In this document: positions 50,516-59,195 of the stretch, in pieces
How the letters are laid out: each line of letters begins with the position of its first letter
How positions within the stretch are numbered: position 1 is the first letter of the stretch
DNA from: an uncultured Curtobacterium sp.
GTDB lineage: Bacteria; Actinomycetota; Actinomycetes; Actinomycetales; Microbacteriaceae
Direction: 5' to 3'
Assembly (NCBI GenBank): GCA_913778205.1
Contig: CAJYUW010000020.1
Span: 1-64,000 of the forward strand
Length of the DNA stretch: 64,000 nucleotides
The notes under the pieces: model-generated
The model's database searches: none
What the model was told of the DNA's origin: nothing
What the model saw: the letters and a program-made list of their open reading frames with translations, nothing else
Program-made: the position numbers and the translations under genes

Positions 50516-51487
50516 TCAGCCCGCCGCCGCGAGCCGGCCGAGCACCCGCTGCACGCCGTCGGCCTCGTTGGTCAGGAGCACCACGTCGGTCGAGGTCCCC
50601 GGCAGGTGGGCGAGGAGCGACTGGTACCCCGGGTTGTCCCCCGGGACGAACCACGCGTCCTGTCCGAGCACCCGCCCGGTGAACGTGCCGTAGCCGTAAC
50701 CGCTCGCCACGGTCGGCGCGTCCTGGTCCGACCGCGGCAGGGTCACCCTCGGCGTCCACGTCCGATCCGTCGCGGCGCCGGTCAGGATGCCGGAGCGCAG
50801 GGCCCGGACGTAGCGGAGCAGGTCGGCCGCGGTGGTCCACACGTCACCGGTCCCCGGGATCGTCGCGAAGCCCGGCGCCACAGCGATCGGGCGACCGTCG
50901 ACCCGTCCGACCGCCACGTCCGGGTCACCGACGGGACAGGTGCCGGAGGTCGTCGCACGCATGCCCACCGGGGCGAACACGACCTCCTCCGCCACCGCAC
51001 CGTACGGCCGGCCGGTGACGGCCTCGACGACGAGTGCGACCATCAGGAAGCCCGGGCCGCTGTAGCGCCACGACCGGCCCGGCTCGTCCACCGGAGGTGC
51101 GGCGAGGACCGCCTCGACCAGCGCGTCGCGGCCCGGCGGGTCGGTCAGCACCGGCGAGAGCCCCGAGATGTCTCCCCAGTGCCCGATGCCCGCGGTGTGC
51201 CCGAGGAGCTCGCGCAGGGTGATCGCCCGGAGCCGCCCGGGGAGCTCCGGCAACCACGTGCCGACCGGGTCGTCGAGGCGCAGCGCACCCCGCGCCTCCA
51301 GGTCGAGCACGACGACGGACATGACGCTCTTGCTGATCGACCCGGCCTGGAAGCGGGTCTCCGGACCGCACGGGGCCGAGTCCGGCCCGTCCACCCGGCC
51401 ACCGGAGCGCGCGACCACGTGCCCGGAGGCGTCCGAGACGAGCAGGGAGCCGGACCAGTCGGTGCGGTCGAGAACGTCGGTGTCCAT
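50516..51487 (-). CDS. class C beta-lactamase-related serine hydrolase
   Basis: A 323-residue protein of the beta-lactamase/esterase/D-peptidase clan. S-x-x-K is SISK (about residues 50-53); the second motif is YSGPG (Tyr conserved) and the third is probably in the C-terminal strand. No signal peptide, so a cytosolic esterase or peptidase is more likely than antibiotic resistance. Ends beside the 30-kb block's right border: its ATG (51487) lies 50 nt from the flgE stop. Confidence 0.85.
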   Translation of the reverse strand: MDTDVLDRTDWSGSLLVSDASGHVVARSGGRVDGPDSAPCGPETRFQAGSISKSVMSVVVLDLEARGALRLDDPVGTWLPELPGRLRAITLRELLGHTAGIGHWGDISGLSPVLTDPPGRDALVEAVLAAPPVDEPGRSWRYSGPGFLMVALVVEAVTGRPYGAVAEEVVFAPVGMRATTSGTCPVGDPDVAVGRVDGRPIAVAPGFATIPGTGDVWTTAADLLRYVRALRSGILTGAATDRTWTPRVTLPRSDQDAPTVASGYGYGTFTGRVLGQDAWFVPGDNPGYQSLLAHLPGTSTDVVLLTNEADGVQRVLGRLAAAG

Positions 51488-51537
51488 GCCCCGAGCCTAC
51501 GAGGCGGCCGCGTGGCACCGGCGCGCCGGACGGACCG

Positions 51538-52713
51538 CTACCGCTTGAGGTTGGTCAGCTCCTGGAGCACCTCGTCCGACGTCGTGATGATGCGCGCGTT
51601 CGCCTGGAAGCCGCGCTGCGCGACGATCAGGTTCGTGAACTCCTGCGACAGGTCGACGTTCGACATCTCGAGCGTGCCCGACGCGAGCGAGCCCACGCCG
51701 GCCGACCCGGGCACGCCGACGGCCGCCTGGCCGGAGTTCGCGGTGGCGCGGTAGCCCGACGCCCCGGTCTTCTCGAGCCCGGCGGGGTTCGCGAACGTGG
51801 CGAGCGCGATCCGCCCGATCGCGAGCGACGACCCGTTCGAGAACGTCCCGACGAGCGTGCCGTCCTTCGAGATCGAGTAGCCCTGGAGCGAGCCCGCCTC
51901 GTGACCGTTCTGCGAGGAGATGCTCGCCGTGTTGAGGGTCGCGAACCCGGAGAGCTGCGTCATGTCGACGGTGATGCCGCCGACCTGCAGCGTCTGCCCG
52001 CTCGCGATCTTGCCGTCCGTGCCGAAGGTGATCGTGCCGGTCGCGGACGTCCCCTGCCCGTTCGACGCCGCGACCGACCAGCCGCCGGCGGTCCGGGTGT
52101 ACGCGAGGGACATGGTGTGCTTCGTCCCGTACTGGTCGTAGACGGTGGCGTCGCGGTTGACGGTCTCGCCGACGGCGGTGTCGGAGGGCAGGTTGCCGGA
52201 GACCGTGGCGGAGCTCGTCGCCGTCGCCGGGGCGGCGGCCTGCAGCGGGAGCGTGATGTCGCTCAGCTGTCCACCGTCGTTGACGACGCCGTCCCTGGCG
52301 GAGTAGCCCTGCACGATCTTGCCGTCGGCGGTGACCAGGCGGCCGTTCGCATCGAAGTCGAACGCGCCGGCCCGCGAGTACACGGTGTCGTTGCCGAGCC
52401 GGGTGACGAAGAAGCCGTCGCCGGAGATCATCAGGTCGGTGGCCTTGCCGGTGGCCTGGGCGGAGCCCTGCGCGAAGTTCGTGGAGACCCCGGCGACCTG
52501 GACGCCGAGGCCGATCTGCGCGGGGTTCGTGCCACCGATGCCGGTCTGCGGGCCGCCGGCGCCCTGGGTCATCTGCGACAGGGTGTCCTGGAAGACCGTG
52601 GACGACGACTTGAAGCCGACGGTGTTGACGTTGGCGATGTTGTTGCCGGTGACGTCGAGCATCTCCTGGTGGGAGCGGAGGCCGGAGATCCCGGAGTAGA
52701 GCGAGCGGAGCAT
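51538..52713 (-). CDS. flgE: flagellar hook protein FlgE
   Basis: A 391-residue hook subunit. N-terminal MLRSLYSGISGLRSHQEMLD with VTGNNIANVNTVGFKSS, the TDLMISGDGFF segment and the C-terminal QEFTNLIVAQRGFQANARII are the rod/hook family ends that form the coiled-coil core; residues ~150-290 are the variable outer domains. ATG 52713 with AAAGGA. Last gene of half B; in an uninterrupted cluster flbD would be next. Confidence 0.95.
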   Translation of the reverse strand: MLRSLYSGISGLRSHQEMLDVTGNNIANVNTVGFKSSSTVFQDTLSQMTQGAGGPQTGIGGTNPAQIGLGVQVAGVSTNFAQGSAQATGKATDLMISGDGFFVTRLGNDTVYSRAGAFDFDANGRLVTADGKIVQGYSARDGVVNDGGQLSDITLPLQAAAPATATSSATVSGNLPSDTAVGETVNRDATVYDQYGTKHTMSLAYTRTAGGWSVAASNGQGTSATGTITFGTDGKIASGQTLQVGGITVDMTQLSGFATLNTASISSQNGHEAGSLQGYSISKDGTLVGTFSNGSSLAIGRIALATFANPAGLEKTGASGYRATANSGQAAVGVPGSAGVGSLASGTLEMSNVDLSQEFTNLIVAQRGFQANARIITTSDEVLQELTNLKR

Positions 52714-52763
52714 GGTGCGTCCTTTCGTGGAGGTACCGAAGAAGAAGAGGGGGTGGTGGGAGG

Positions 52764-53198
52764 TCAGGAGGCGGTCTTGATGCCGGAGATCACGTCGAGG
52801 TCGACCTCCTTCCCACCCACCGTGACCGTGGGGACGCTTCCCGCGTACGACACCGCTGTCGCGGTCCCCTCGATCGACTTGCCCGTGGTGGCGTCGGTGT
52901 AGCTGACGTGTTTCCCGACGAGGTTCGCGGCGGCGATCCGCATCTGCAACGAGAAGTTCTCGTTCCCCGTGGTGGTCTGGTTCGTGATCTGCTCCATCAT
53001 CGCGAGCTGCGTCTGCTGGCTGATCATCTGGTTGGTGTCCATCGGCGACGACGGGTCCTGGTTCCGGAGCTGCGTCACGAGCAGCTTCATGAACACCTCG
53101 GAGTCCATCGTCTGCGACCGCGAGGACGTCTGGTTGGCGGCGAGGGCCGCGGCCTGCGTGGCCTGGTCGACCGAGCCGGTGATGCCGGCGAGGGGCAT
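52764..53198 (-). CDS. flgD: flagellar hook cap/scaffold protein FlgD
   Basis: A 144-residue protein. SEVFMKLLVTQLRNQDPSSP with MDTNQMISQQTQLAMMEQIT is the conserved N-terminal FlgD block; the C-terminal Fn3/Tudor part of longer FlgD proteins is reduced to ~45 residues (LVGKHVSYTDATTGKSIEGT). It caps the growing hook. ATG 53198 with AAAGGA, 24 nt after fliK. Confidence 0.92.
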   Translation of the reverse strand: MPLAGITGSVDQATQAAALAANQTSSRSQTMDSEVFMKLLVTQLRNQDPSSPMDTNQMISQQTQLAMMEQITNQTTTGNENFSLQMRIAAANLVGKHVSYTDATTGKSIEGTATAVSYAGSVPTVTVGGKEVDLDVISGIKTAS

Positions 53199-53222
53199 GG
53201 TGTGGTCCTTTCGTGCCGTCGC

Positions 53223-54968
53223 TCAGGCGAGGACGTCGAGGCCCGCGGTGCGGACGGTGGTCGTGGCGCGGGTGCGCGGCGTGGCGGGGGCGGGTCGGGC
53301 CTCCCGGTCGTCCCCCGTGGCGGGGAGGCCGCCCGCGCGCTCGTCGCGTCGCGGGGCGGTGTCCGGGTGGTTCTGCGAGGACAGGTCGAGCGTCGTCGAC
53401 AGCCCGGTGCCGGCGGCGTCGCGCCGGAGGTCCGGCAGGACCTGCCGGACCGCGTCGCGGCCGGCGTCGGACGGCGCGAACAGCTCGACGTGCATGCTGT
53501 GCGCGGTCACGTGCGCGCGCACCGTCACCGGTCCGAGCGCGTCCGGCGTCACCTGCACGGTGACGACGTGCTCCCCCGGTCCGGCCTGCGCGAGCGAGAA
53601 CAGGGGCCGCGCGAGCTGCTGCGTGAACGCCGCGGGGGCGGCGTTCGCAGTCGCGGCGCCGGACGGCGTCGTGACGGCGGTCGGCGTGGCCGGTTGGGCG
53701 ACGGTCGGGAACGGTGTCGGCGCGGTGACCGTGCGTGCTCCGTCGACGGACTGGAGGCCCGGCTCGGCCCCGCCGTTCGGCCGTCCGTCCGTCCCGGTGC
53801 CGGTCCCGGAGCCGCCGGCGCGGGTACCGGCCGCGGTCGCCGGTGCCGCGGCGGTCGCCGGTGCCGCGGTGCTCGCCTCGGTGGCGGCTCCGTCGGCGCC
53901 GGTCGCGGCGGGCTCTCGGCGCGCGGTCTTCCCGTCGGCGGTCGCCGCGTCGGTCGGGGTCGGGCTGGCGGGGGTCGGCGTGGCAGGGGTGGGCGCCGCG
54001 TTCGTCGCTGCCGGGCCGCGCGTCGCTGCCGGGCCGCTCGTCGCCGCCGGGCCCGACGTCGTCGCCTCGGTGGTGTGGGTCGCGTCGGCGGGGACCGGGC
54101 TCGCGCCCGTCGCCGCGGCGTCGGGGCCGACCCGACCGGGCGCCGCCGCGGTGCCCGGTGCAGCCGTGCCCGGTGCGGCCGCGCCAGGTGCGGTCGCGTC
54201 GCCTGCCGCAGGGTCCGGCGCCCCGATCGTCGACGTCGCCGTGCCGGACGACGAGCCGACCGCGTCTGCTGCCGCGGAGGTCGATGCAGCGGGGGCCGCC
54301 GCCGCGGAGGTCGCTCCCGCGCCGGTCGGCCCGACCGCGGTGATGCCGGTCGCGGTGGTCCCCGCGACGAGCGGTCCCGACGGGTCGAGCGCCGGGAACG
54401 CGGTGGCCGCGGACGTAGCGGTCGCCGCGACCGTGCTGGTCGCCGGGCCGGCGGCGGCTGTCGGGTCGACGCTGGTCGGGTCAGCGGTGGTCGGGACTGC
54501 GGTGGTCGGGACGGCGGCCGTCGCGTCGACGGAGGTCGGGTCCGCGCCGATCACGGCCGCGCTGGTCGGGTCCGCGCCGTTCGGGGCCGCGCCGGTCGTT
54601 CCGGATGCGGTGGCCGCCGCGCTCCCCTGCCCCGGCCCACCCGGCGTTCCCGGCGTTCCCGGTGCCCTGCCCGGGGCGTCCGTGCCGTCGTGCGGACGGC
54701 GCGCTGCCGCGCCCACCGAGCGTCCGGAACCGGTCCGGGCGTCCGGTCGCGCGACGTCGTGCGGGCGCACCCCGTGGTGACGGACGTCGCGGTGCGACCG
54801 GTCGTCGATCGCACGGGCTGCGGTGGCCGCGCCGGGCCCTGCCGCGCCGGGCCCTGCCGCGCCGGCGAGCACCTGCCCGAAGGCGGCGCCGCGGTCGACG
54901 GAGTGCGCGGCGGACGTCCGCGTCGGGCTCCCCGGCGTCGTCGCGATCACGGGGTTCGTCGTGCTCAT
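53223..54968 (-). CDS. fliK: flagellar hook-length control protein FliK
   Basis: A 581-residue protein from ATG 54968. Only the C-terminal domain is conserved (about 445-540: QLARPLFSLAQAGPGEHVVT, then VQVTPDALGPVTVRAHVTAH and MHVELFAPSDAGRDAVRQVL). The first ~430 residues are a Pro/Ala/Thr/Gly ruler with many short repeats (GPAATSGPAATRGPAAT, GADPTS, VPTTAVPTT, TPTPASPTPT). FliK measures hook length and triggers the FlhB switch. Its start overlaps the NlpC/P60 stop by ATGA. Confidence 0.9.
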   Translation of the reverse strand: MSTTNPVIATTPGSPTRTSAAHSVDRGAAFGQVLAGAAGPGAAGPGAATAARAIDDRSHRDVRHHGVRPHDVARPDARTGSGRSVGAAARRPHDGTDAPGRAPGTPGTPGGPGQGSAAATASGTTGAAPNGADPTSAAVIGADPTSVDATAAVPTTAVPTTADPTSVDPTAAAGPATSTVAATATSAATAFPALDPSGPLVAGTTATGITAVGPTGAGATSAAAAPAASTSAAADAVGSSSGTATSTIGAPDPAAGDATAPGAAAPGTAAPGTAAAPGRVGPDAAATGASPVPADATHTTEATTSGPAATSGPAATRGPAATNAAPTPATPTPASPTPTDAATADGKTARREPAATGADGAATEASTAAPATAAAPATAAGTRAGGSGTGTGTDGRPNGGAEPGLQSVDGARTVTAPTPFPTVAQPATPTAVTTPSGAATANAAPAAFTQQLARPLFSLAQAGPGEHVVTVQVTPDALGPVTVRAHVTAHSMHVELFAPSDAGRDAVRQVLPDLRRDAAGTGLSTTLDLSSQNHPDTAPRRDERAGGLPATGDDREARPAPATPRTRATTTVRTAGLDVLA

Positions 54969-55723
54969 GCGGCGCTCCCGGACTGCATCAGGGCCATCAG
55001 CGCGGCCGTCTGGAGGTCGGTGCCGGACCCCGCGTCGCCCGATCCCGCAGCACCGGAGCCGACGCGGGCGGCGGTCGTCGCGGCGGTGCGGGCGGCGTCC
55101 TGCGCGGACGGCACGATCCGGCGGATGGTCGCGATGTCGGCGTCCGAGTACCAGTTGTCGACGATCCGGACGTCCTTGCCCGGGCGCGGCGCGTGCAGCA
55201 CCTTGCCGTCGCCGACGTAGATGACGATGTGCCCCTCGCCCTTCGGGACGATGAGGTCCCCGGGCTGCGCGTCCTTCAGGGAGCCGACCTCGACGCCCAT
55301 CTTCGCCTGGTCCGGCACCACGCGCGGCATGGTCACCCCGAGGTCCTTGAACACGGTCTGCACGAGCCCCGAGCAGTCCATGCCGGCGGTCGTCGTGCCG
55401 CCGAACACGTACGGGACGCCGAGGTACTTCTTCGCGTCGGCGACCACGTCGGCACCGGTCGCACCGCTGCCGGTGGCGATCGTCCCCCGCCCGGCGTCGA
55501 CCGAGGTCGTGGGTGTCGCCGGGGTCGTCGCGGCGGTCGAGCCGGCTCCGGACGTGGCGGGACCGGCCGTCGCCGACCCGTTCGCGGTCGCGAGGGCGTC
55601 GGCGAACGCGGTCGAGGCGTCCGACGAACCGGTCGACGACGTCGCGTCGGCCGTCCCGGTCTGCAGGGCGTCGATCTGGCTGCGGATCTCGGAGATCCGG
55701 GAGAGCACGGCCTCCACGCTCAT
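54965..55723 (-). CDS. NlpC/P60 peptidoglycan hydrolase in the flagellar operon
   Basis: A 252-residue protein. N-terminal helix (1-22) and an S/T/A/G-rich linker (to ~88) precede a C40 peptidase domain (about 90-200): C117 in MDCSGLVQ, H165 in GHIVIYVG, H177 in LHAPR form the catalytic set. No Sec signal peptide, so it may leave through the flagellar export system. It probably cuts cell wall for rod passage, the task of FlgJ elsewhere. ATG 55723 overlaps the fliJ stop. Confidence 0.88.
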   Translation of the reverse strand: MSVEAVLSRISEIRSQIDALQTGTADATSSTGSSDASTAFADALATANGSATAGPATSGAGSTAATTPATPTTSVDAGRGTIATGSGATGADVVADAKKYLGVPYVFGGTTTAGMDCSGLVQTVFKDLGVTMPRVVPDQAKMGVEVGSLKDAQPGDLIVPKGEGHIVIYVGDGKVLHAPRPGKDVRIVDNWYSDADIATIRRIVPSAQDAARTAATTAARVGSGAAGSGDAGSGTDLQTAALMALMQSGSAA

Positions 55724-56151
55724 CGGGCACCACCTTCCGTGCGGTTCCTGGCCGCGATCTCGTCGAGGGCGTTCTGTTCGGTGCGGAGCTCCTCCGCCGT
55801 GGTCGCGGCGACGTGGTGCTCCTCGAGCTTCTCCAGCCCGCGGGATGCGCGCCGCGCTGCGGTGTACGCCTCCTGCGCCCGCTCGGCCTCGACGCGGCGG
55901 CTCTGCACGACGGCGTCGAGCTCCTCGAGCATCCCGCGCGTGGCGGCCCGTGCCGCGGCGACGGCGCTGAGCATGGCAGCGTCCTGGACCGCCTGCGCTC
56001 CCGGCCCGTCGGCGAGCGAACGCCGTGCCGTGACCCGGGCGTCGGCGGCGTCACGGAGCCGCTCGTTCGCGGCGGCGAGTCCGGCCGCGGCGCGGTCCTG
56101 TTCGGCGTGCCGGAGCCGGAGCAGGCCGGCGAGCGGGAACCTCCTGGCCAT
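55720..56151 (-). CDS. fliJ: flagellar export chaperone/stalk protein FliJ
   Basis: A 143-residue, almost wholly helical protein: RRFPLAGLLRLRHAEQDRAA at the start, then heptads with RRVEAERAQEAYTAARRASR. FliJ inserts in the FliI hexamer and contacts FlhA. Identification is by size, coiled coil and position after fliI (ATGA overlap). Confidence 0.85.
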   Translation of the reverse strand: MARRFPLAGLLRLRHAEQDRAAAGLAAANERLRDAADARVTARRSLADGPGAQAVQDAAMLSAVAAARAATRGMLEELDAVVQSRRVEAERAQEAYTAARRASRGLEKLEEHHVAATTAEELRTEQNALDEIAARNRTEGGAR

Positions 56152-57503
56152 CAGGCACCACCCCCGACGCCGAGCGAGGCCACGAGCGCCCCGAGGGCCT
56201 GCCACGACTCGGCGGCGGACGCGCGCTCGTCCATGCCCTGCCGGAGGAAGGCGTCGATCGCGCCCTGGTGGTCCACGGCGGCGTCGACGAGTGGGTTGGT
56301 GCCCCGCTGGTACGCGCCGACGTCGAGCAGGTCCTGCGCGGCCCGTCGTGCCGCCATGACCGTCCGGAGCGCGGTCGCGGCGTCGCGCTGGGCCGGGGAC
56401 GTCACCTTCGACGCCACCCGCGACACCGACCCGAGCGCGTCCACCGACGGGAAGTGCCCGGTGACGGCGAGCTTCCGGTCGAGCACGACGTGCCCGTCGA
56501 GGATGCTCCGCGCGGCGTCGGCGATCGGCTCGTTGTGGTCGTCGCCGTCCACGAGCACGGTGTACAGCCCGGTCACGCTCCCGACCCGGTCGGTCCCGGC
56601 ACGCTCGAGCAGCCCGGCGAGGACGGAGAAGGTCGACGGCGGGTACCCCCGGGTGGCGGGCGGCTCCCCGACGGACAGGCCGATCTCGCGCTGCGCCATC
56701 GCGACCCGCGTGAGCGAGTCCATCATCAGCACGACGTCCTGGCCCGCGTCGCGGAACGACTCGGCGATCCGGGTGGCGACGAACGCCGCACGCAGGCGCA
56801 TCAGCGCGGGCTCGTCCGACGTCGCGACGACGACGATCGACCGGGCGAGCCCCGCCGGACCGAGGTCGTCCTCGAGGAACTCGCGCACCTCGCGGCCGCG
56901 CTCGCCGACGAGGGCGATGACGTTGACGGCCGCGTCGGTCCCCCGCGCGATCATCGACAGCAGCGAGGACTTGCCGACACCGGAGCCGGCGAACAGGCCC
57001 ATGCGCTGTCCGCGGCCCACGGTGGTGAGCGTGTCGAGGACCCGGACCCCGAGCTGCACCGGGGTGTCGATCCGGGCCCGGCCCATGGCGTCCGGCGTCG
57101 GGTGGTCGATCGGCACGAGCTCGACCGGTCCGCCCTCGGCGCCGACGAGCGCCCCGCGGCCGTCGACCGGATGGCCGAGCCCGTCGAGCACGCGGCCGAG
57201 GAGCCCACGACCGGTCGGGACGAGCACCGGCCGTCCGGTCGACCGGACCGGCGTGCCGGCGGTGACGCCCGCGAGTCGCCCGAGCGGCATGCAGCGCACC
57301 CCGGCGGCGTCGGTCGCGACGACCTCGACCGCGGTCTGCGGCGCACCGTCGGCGCCGACGAGGAGGACTTCGCCGACGTGGGCGTCCAGGCCGGCCACGG
57401 TGAGCCCGAGGCCGACGGCGCTCGTCACGACGCCCTGCCGGAGCGGCCGGGCGCGGTCGAGCGCGGCGTCCAGGCCGCGCGGGCGGAGCAGGGTGGTGGT
57501 CAC
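56151..57503 (-). CDS. fliI: flagellum-specific ATPase FliI
   Basis: A 450-residue F1-beta-like ATPase. Walker A at about 173-180 (GSGVGKSS), Walker B in VVLMMDSLTR (about 245-255), and the family block EIGLSVGEPPATRGYPPSTF. It powers unfolding and entry of export substrates with FliH and FliJ. ATG 57503 overlaps the fliH stop. Confidence 0.97.
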   Translation of the reverse strand: MTTTLLRPRGLDAALDRARPLRQGVVTSAVGLGLTVAGLDAHVGEVLLVGADGAPQTAVEVVATDAAGVRCMPLGRLAGVTAGTPVRSTGRPVLVPTGRGLLGRVLDGLGHPVDGRGALVGAEGGPVELVPIDHPTPDAMGRARIDTPVQLGVRVLDTLTTVGRGQRMGLFAGSGVGKSSLLSMIARGTDAAVNVIALVGERGREVREFLEDDLGPAGLARSIVVVATSDEPALMRLRAAFVATRIAESFRDAGQDVVLMMDSLTRVAMAQREIGLSVGEPPATRGYPPSTFSVLAGLLERAGTDRVGSVTGLYTVLVDGDDHNEPIADAARSILDGHVVLDRKLAVTGHFPSVDALGSVSRVASKVTSPAQRDAATALRTVMAARRAAQDLLDVGAYQRGTNPLVDAAVDHQGAIDAFLRQGMDERASAAESWQALGALVASLGVGGGA

Positions 57504-58144
57504 CGGGCACCCCCGAGGGCCTCGCGGGCGCGGCCGAGGGCGGCGCTGATCCGCGCGTCGAGCAGGCCGTCCGGCAGGTCGACGACGGCGTCGCCGTCCG
57601 TCAGGTCGGGGTCGCCGACGACCGGCACGGCGGTGTCGAGCCCGGCGACACGCGCCGCGTCGTCGACGCTCACGCGGACGCGGAGCGCGACGGACGGGTC
57701 GACCGCACCGAGCGCCCGCAGGACCGTCGCCTCCGCGCCGGACGCGCCCCGTGCCTCCCGGGCGTCGTCGCCACCACCCGCCGGACGGGAGGCACGGATC
57801 GCGTACCCGACGACGGCCTCCGCCAGGTCCAGGGCGGCGTCCGCGAGCGACGCCTCGGCGTCCCGCAGGACCGGCGCCACCTGGGCGAGCAGTGCGTTCG
57901 TCGCGGCGTCGAGGACCGCGACCCGGCGGGCGGTGTCGGCGGTGAGGACGGCGACACGCCGGTCGTGCTCGGCCTGCAGCCGAGCCTGCAGGGCGGCGGT
58001 CTCGGCCTGCGCTGCGCGCAGCCCGGCCGCGTACCCGGCGGCGTGGCCGCGGACCTCGGCGGCGCGGTCGGTCGCGGGGGCGGCGCTGCCGACCCCGGCT
58101 CCGATGACCGGGAAGGTCATGCGCTGGACGGTCCGGTCAGTCAA
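57500..58144 (-). CDS. fliH: flagellar ATPase regulator FliH
   Basis: A 214-residue protein. The N-terminal GHAAGYAAGLRAAQAETAAL has the AxxxG helical repeats of FliH, followed by a coiled coil and the C-terminal FliI-binding domain (VSVDDAARVAGLD, then DGDAVVDLPDGLLDARISAA). A TTG at 58144 has GAGGAGG nine nt upstream and is taken as start; ATG 58120, eight codons in, is the alternative. A Gly/Ala/Arg stretch at about 116-132 is encoded by a copy of the dispersed hairpin family. Confidence 0.85.
   Translation of the reverse strand: MTDRTVQRMTFPVIGAGVGSAAPATDRAAEVRGHAAGYAAGLRAAQAETAALQARLQAEHDRRVAVLTADTARRVAVLDAATNALLAQVAPVLRDAEASLADAALDLAEAVVGYAIRASRPAGGGDDAREARGASGAEATVLRALGAVDPSVALRVRVSVDDAARVAGLDTAVPVVGDPDLTDGDAVVDLPDGLLDARISAALGRAREALGGAR
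57749..57797. repeat. hairpin-family copy embedded in fliH
   Basis: CCGTGCCTCCCG (57749-57760) pairs exactly with CGGGAGGCACGG (57786-57797), 25-nt loop. The arms extend into GCCGGACGGGAGGC, the hallmark of the intergenic hairpins at 4899, 27917, 32803 and 45354. The copy keeps the fliH frame open and encodes residues around ASRPAGGGDDAREARG. Confidence 0.75.
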
Positions 58145-59195
58145 CGAGCTCGTCCTCCTCGGCCCGGTGGACGGTGATGACGCCCTGCGCCTCGAGTTCG
58201 CGGACGGAGCGGACGACCTCCGCGCGGGCCTCCTCGACCTGCGAGACGCGGGTCGGCCCCATGGCCTGCAGTTCGTCGTCGAGGAGCTCGCGGTTGCGTT
58301 CCGAGACGTTCGCGCGGATCGTCTCCACGACCGGGCCGGCCGCGCCCTTCATGGCGGTCGCGAGGACCTTCGAGTCGATGCCGCGGAGCACCTGCTGGAT
58401 GTCGCGCGCCTCGAGCTTCACGATGTCCTCGAAGGTGAGCATCCGGGAACGGATGTCCTCGGCGAGCTCCGGGTCACGCGCCTCCAGTCCGTCGAGGACG
58501 GCCTTCTCCGTGGCGACGTCGGACCGGTTGATGATCTCGACGAGCGGAGCGATGCCGCCGACGACCTCGACGCTCTCGCGGGGCGACACGACGGCGCCGG
58601 CTCGCTGTCGGAGGACGCCGGCGACGATGCCGACCGCCTCGGGGGTCGCGGAGCCCATCGTGGCGAAGGCCTGCGCGACGTCGGTCCGGGCGCGCTCGTC
58701 GACGCCCGCGAGCACGGCGCTCGCCTGTCCGGGCTTCAGGTGCGCCAGGACGAGGGCGATGGTCTGCGGCAGCTCGCCCTCGAGCAGGGTGACGACCTGC
58801 CCCGGTTCGGCGTCGTCCAGGAAGTCGAACGACTGGCCGGCGAGGTTCGACGCGAGCCGGTCCATGACGCCGGCTGCGCGCTCGGCGCCGAAGGACGCCT
58901 CGAGGAGTCCGAGGGCGGTCTCCTTGCCGCCGCGCTTCTGCGCCCGGCCGTGCACGGTCATCCGGTGGAACTCGGTCATCGTCCGGTCGACCACGCTGTC
59001 GTCGACCCGTCGCATCCGGACGATCTCGGCCGAGATCTCCTCGGCCTCGAGCTCGGTGAACTGCTTCATGACCTCGGCGGCGCGGTCGGTCTCCATCTGC
59101 ATGAGGATGAGCGCGACCTTCTGCGCACCGCTCAGCGGACGGTCCTGACCGGGGGCGACCCCGGGTCCGCCGATGCCCGGGACGAGGCCGCTCAC
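58137..59195 (-). CDS. fliG: flagellar motor switch protein FliG
   Basis: A 352-residue C-ring protein. N-terminal domain binding FliF (LSGAQKVALILMQMETDRAA), ARM-M with E-L-P-Q-T at 141-145 where the family has EHPQ (His to Leu), and ARM-C with the torque helix (FEDIVKLEARDIQQVLRGID, then SKVLATAMKG) carrying the charged residues that meet MotA. GTG 59195 overlaps the fliF stop. Confidence 0.96.
   Translation of the reverse strand: MSGLVPGIGGPGVAPGQDRPLSGAQKVALILMQMETDRAAEVMKQFTELEAEEISAEIVRMRRVDDSVVDRTMTEFHRMTVHGRAQKRGGKETALGLLEASFGAERAAGVMDRLASNLAGQSFDFLDDAEPGQVVTLLEGELPQTIALVLAHLKPGQASAVLAGVDERARTDVAQAFATMGSATPEAVGIVAGVLRQRAGAVVSPRESVEVVGGIAPLVEIINRSDVATEKAVLDGLEARDPELAEDIRSRMLTFEDIVKLEARDIQQVLRGIDSKVLATAMKGAAGPVVETIRANVSERNRELLDDELQAMGPTRVSQVEEARAEVVRSVRELEAQGVITVHRAEEDELVD

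Noticed and set aside
50516-51487. Antibiotic-resistance beta-lactamase
   Set aside because: No signal peptide and only the general SxxK/Tyr motifs of the clan; an esterase or peptidase-like hydrolase is the safer call.
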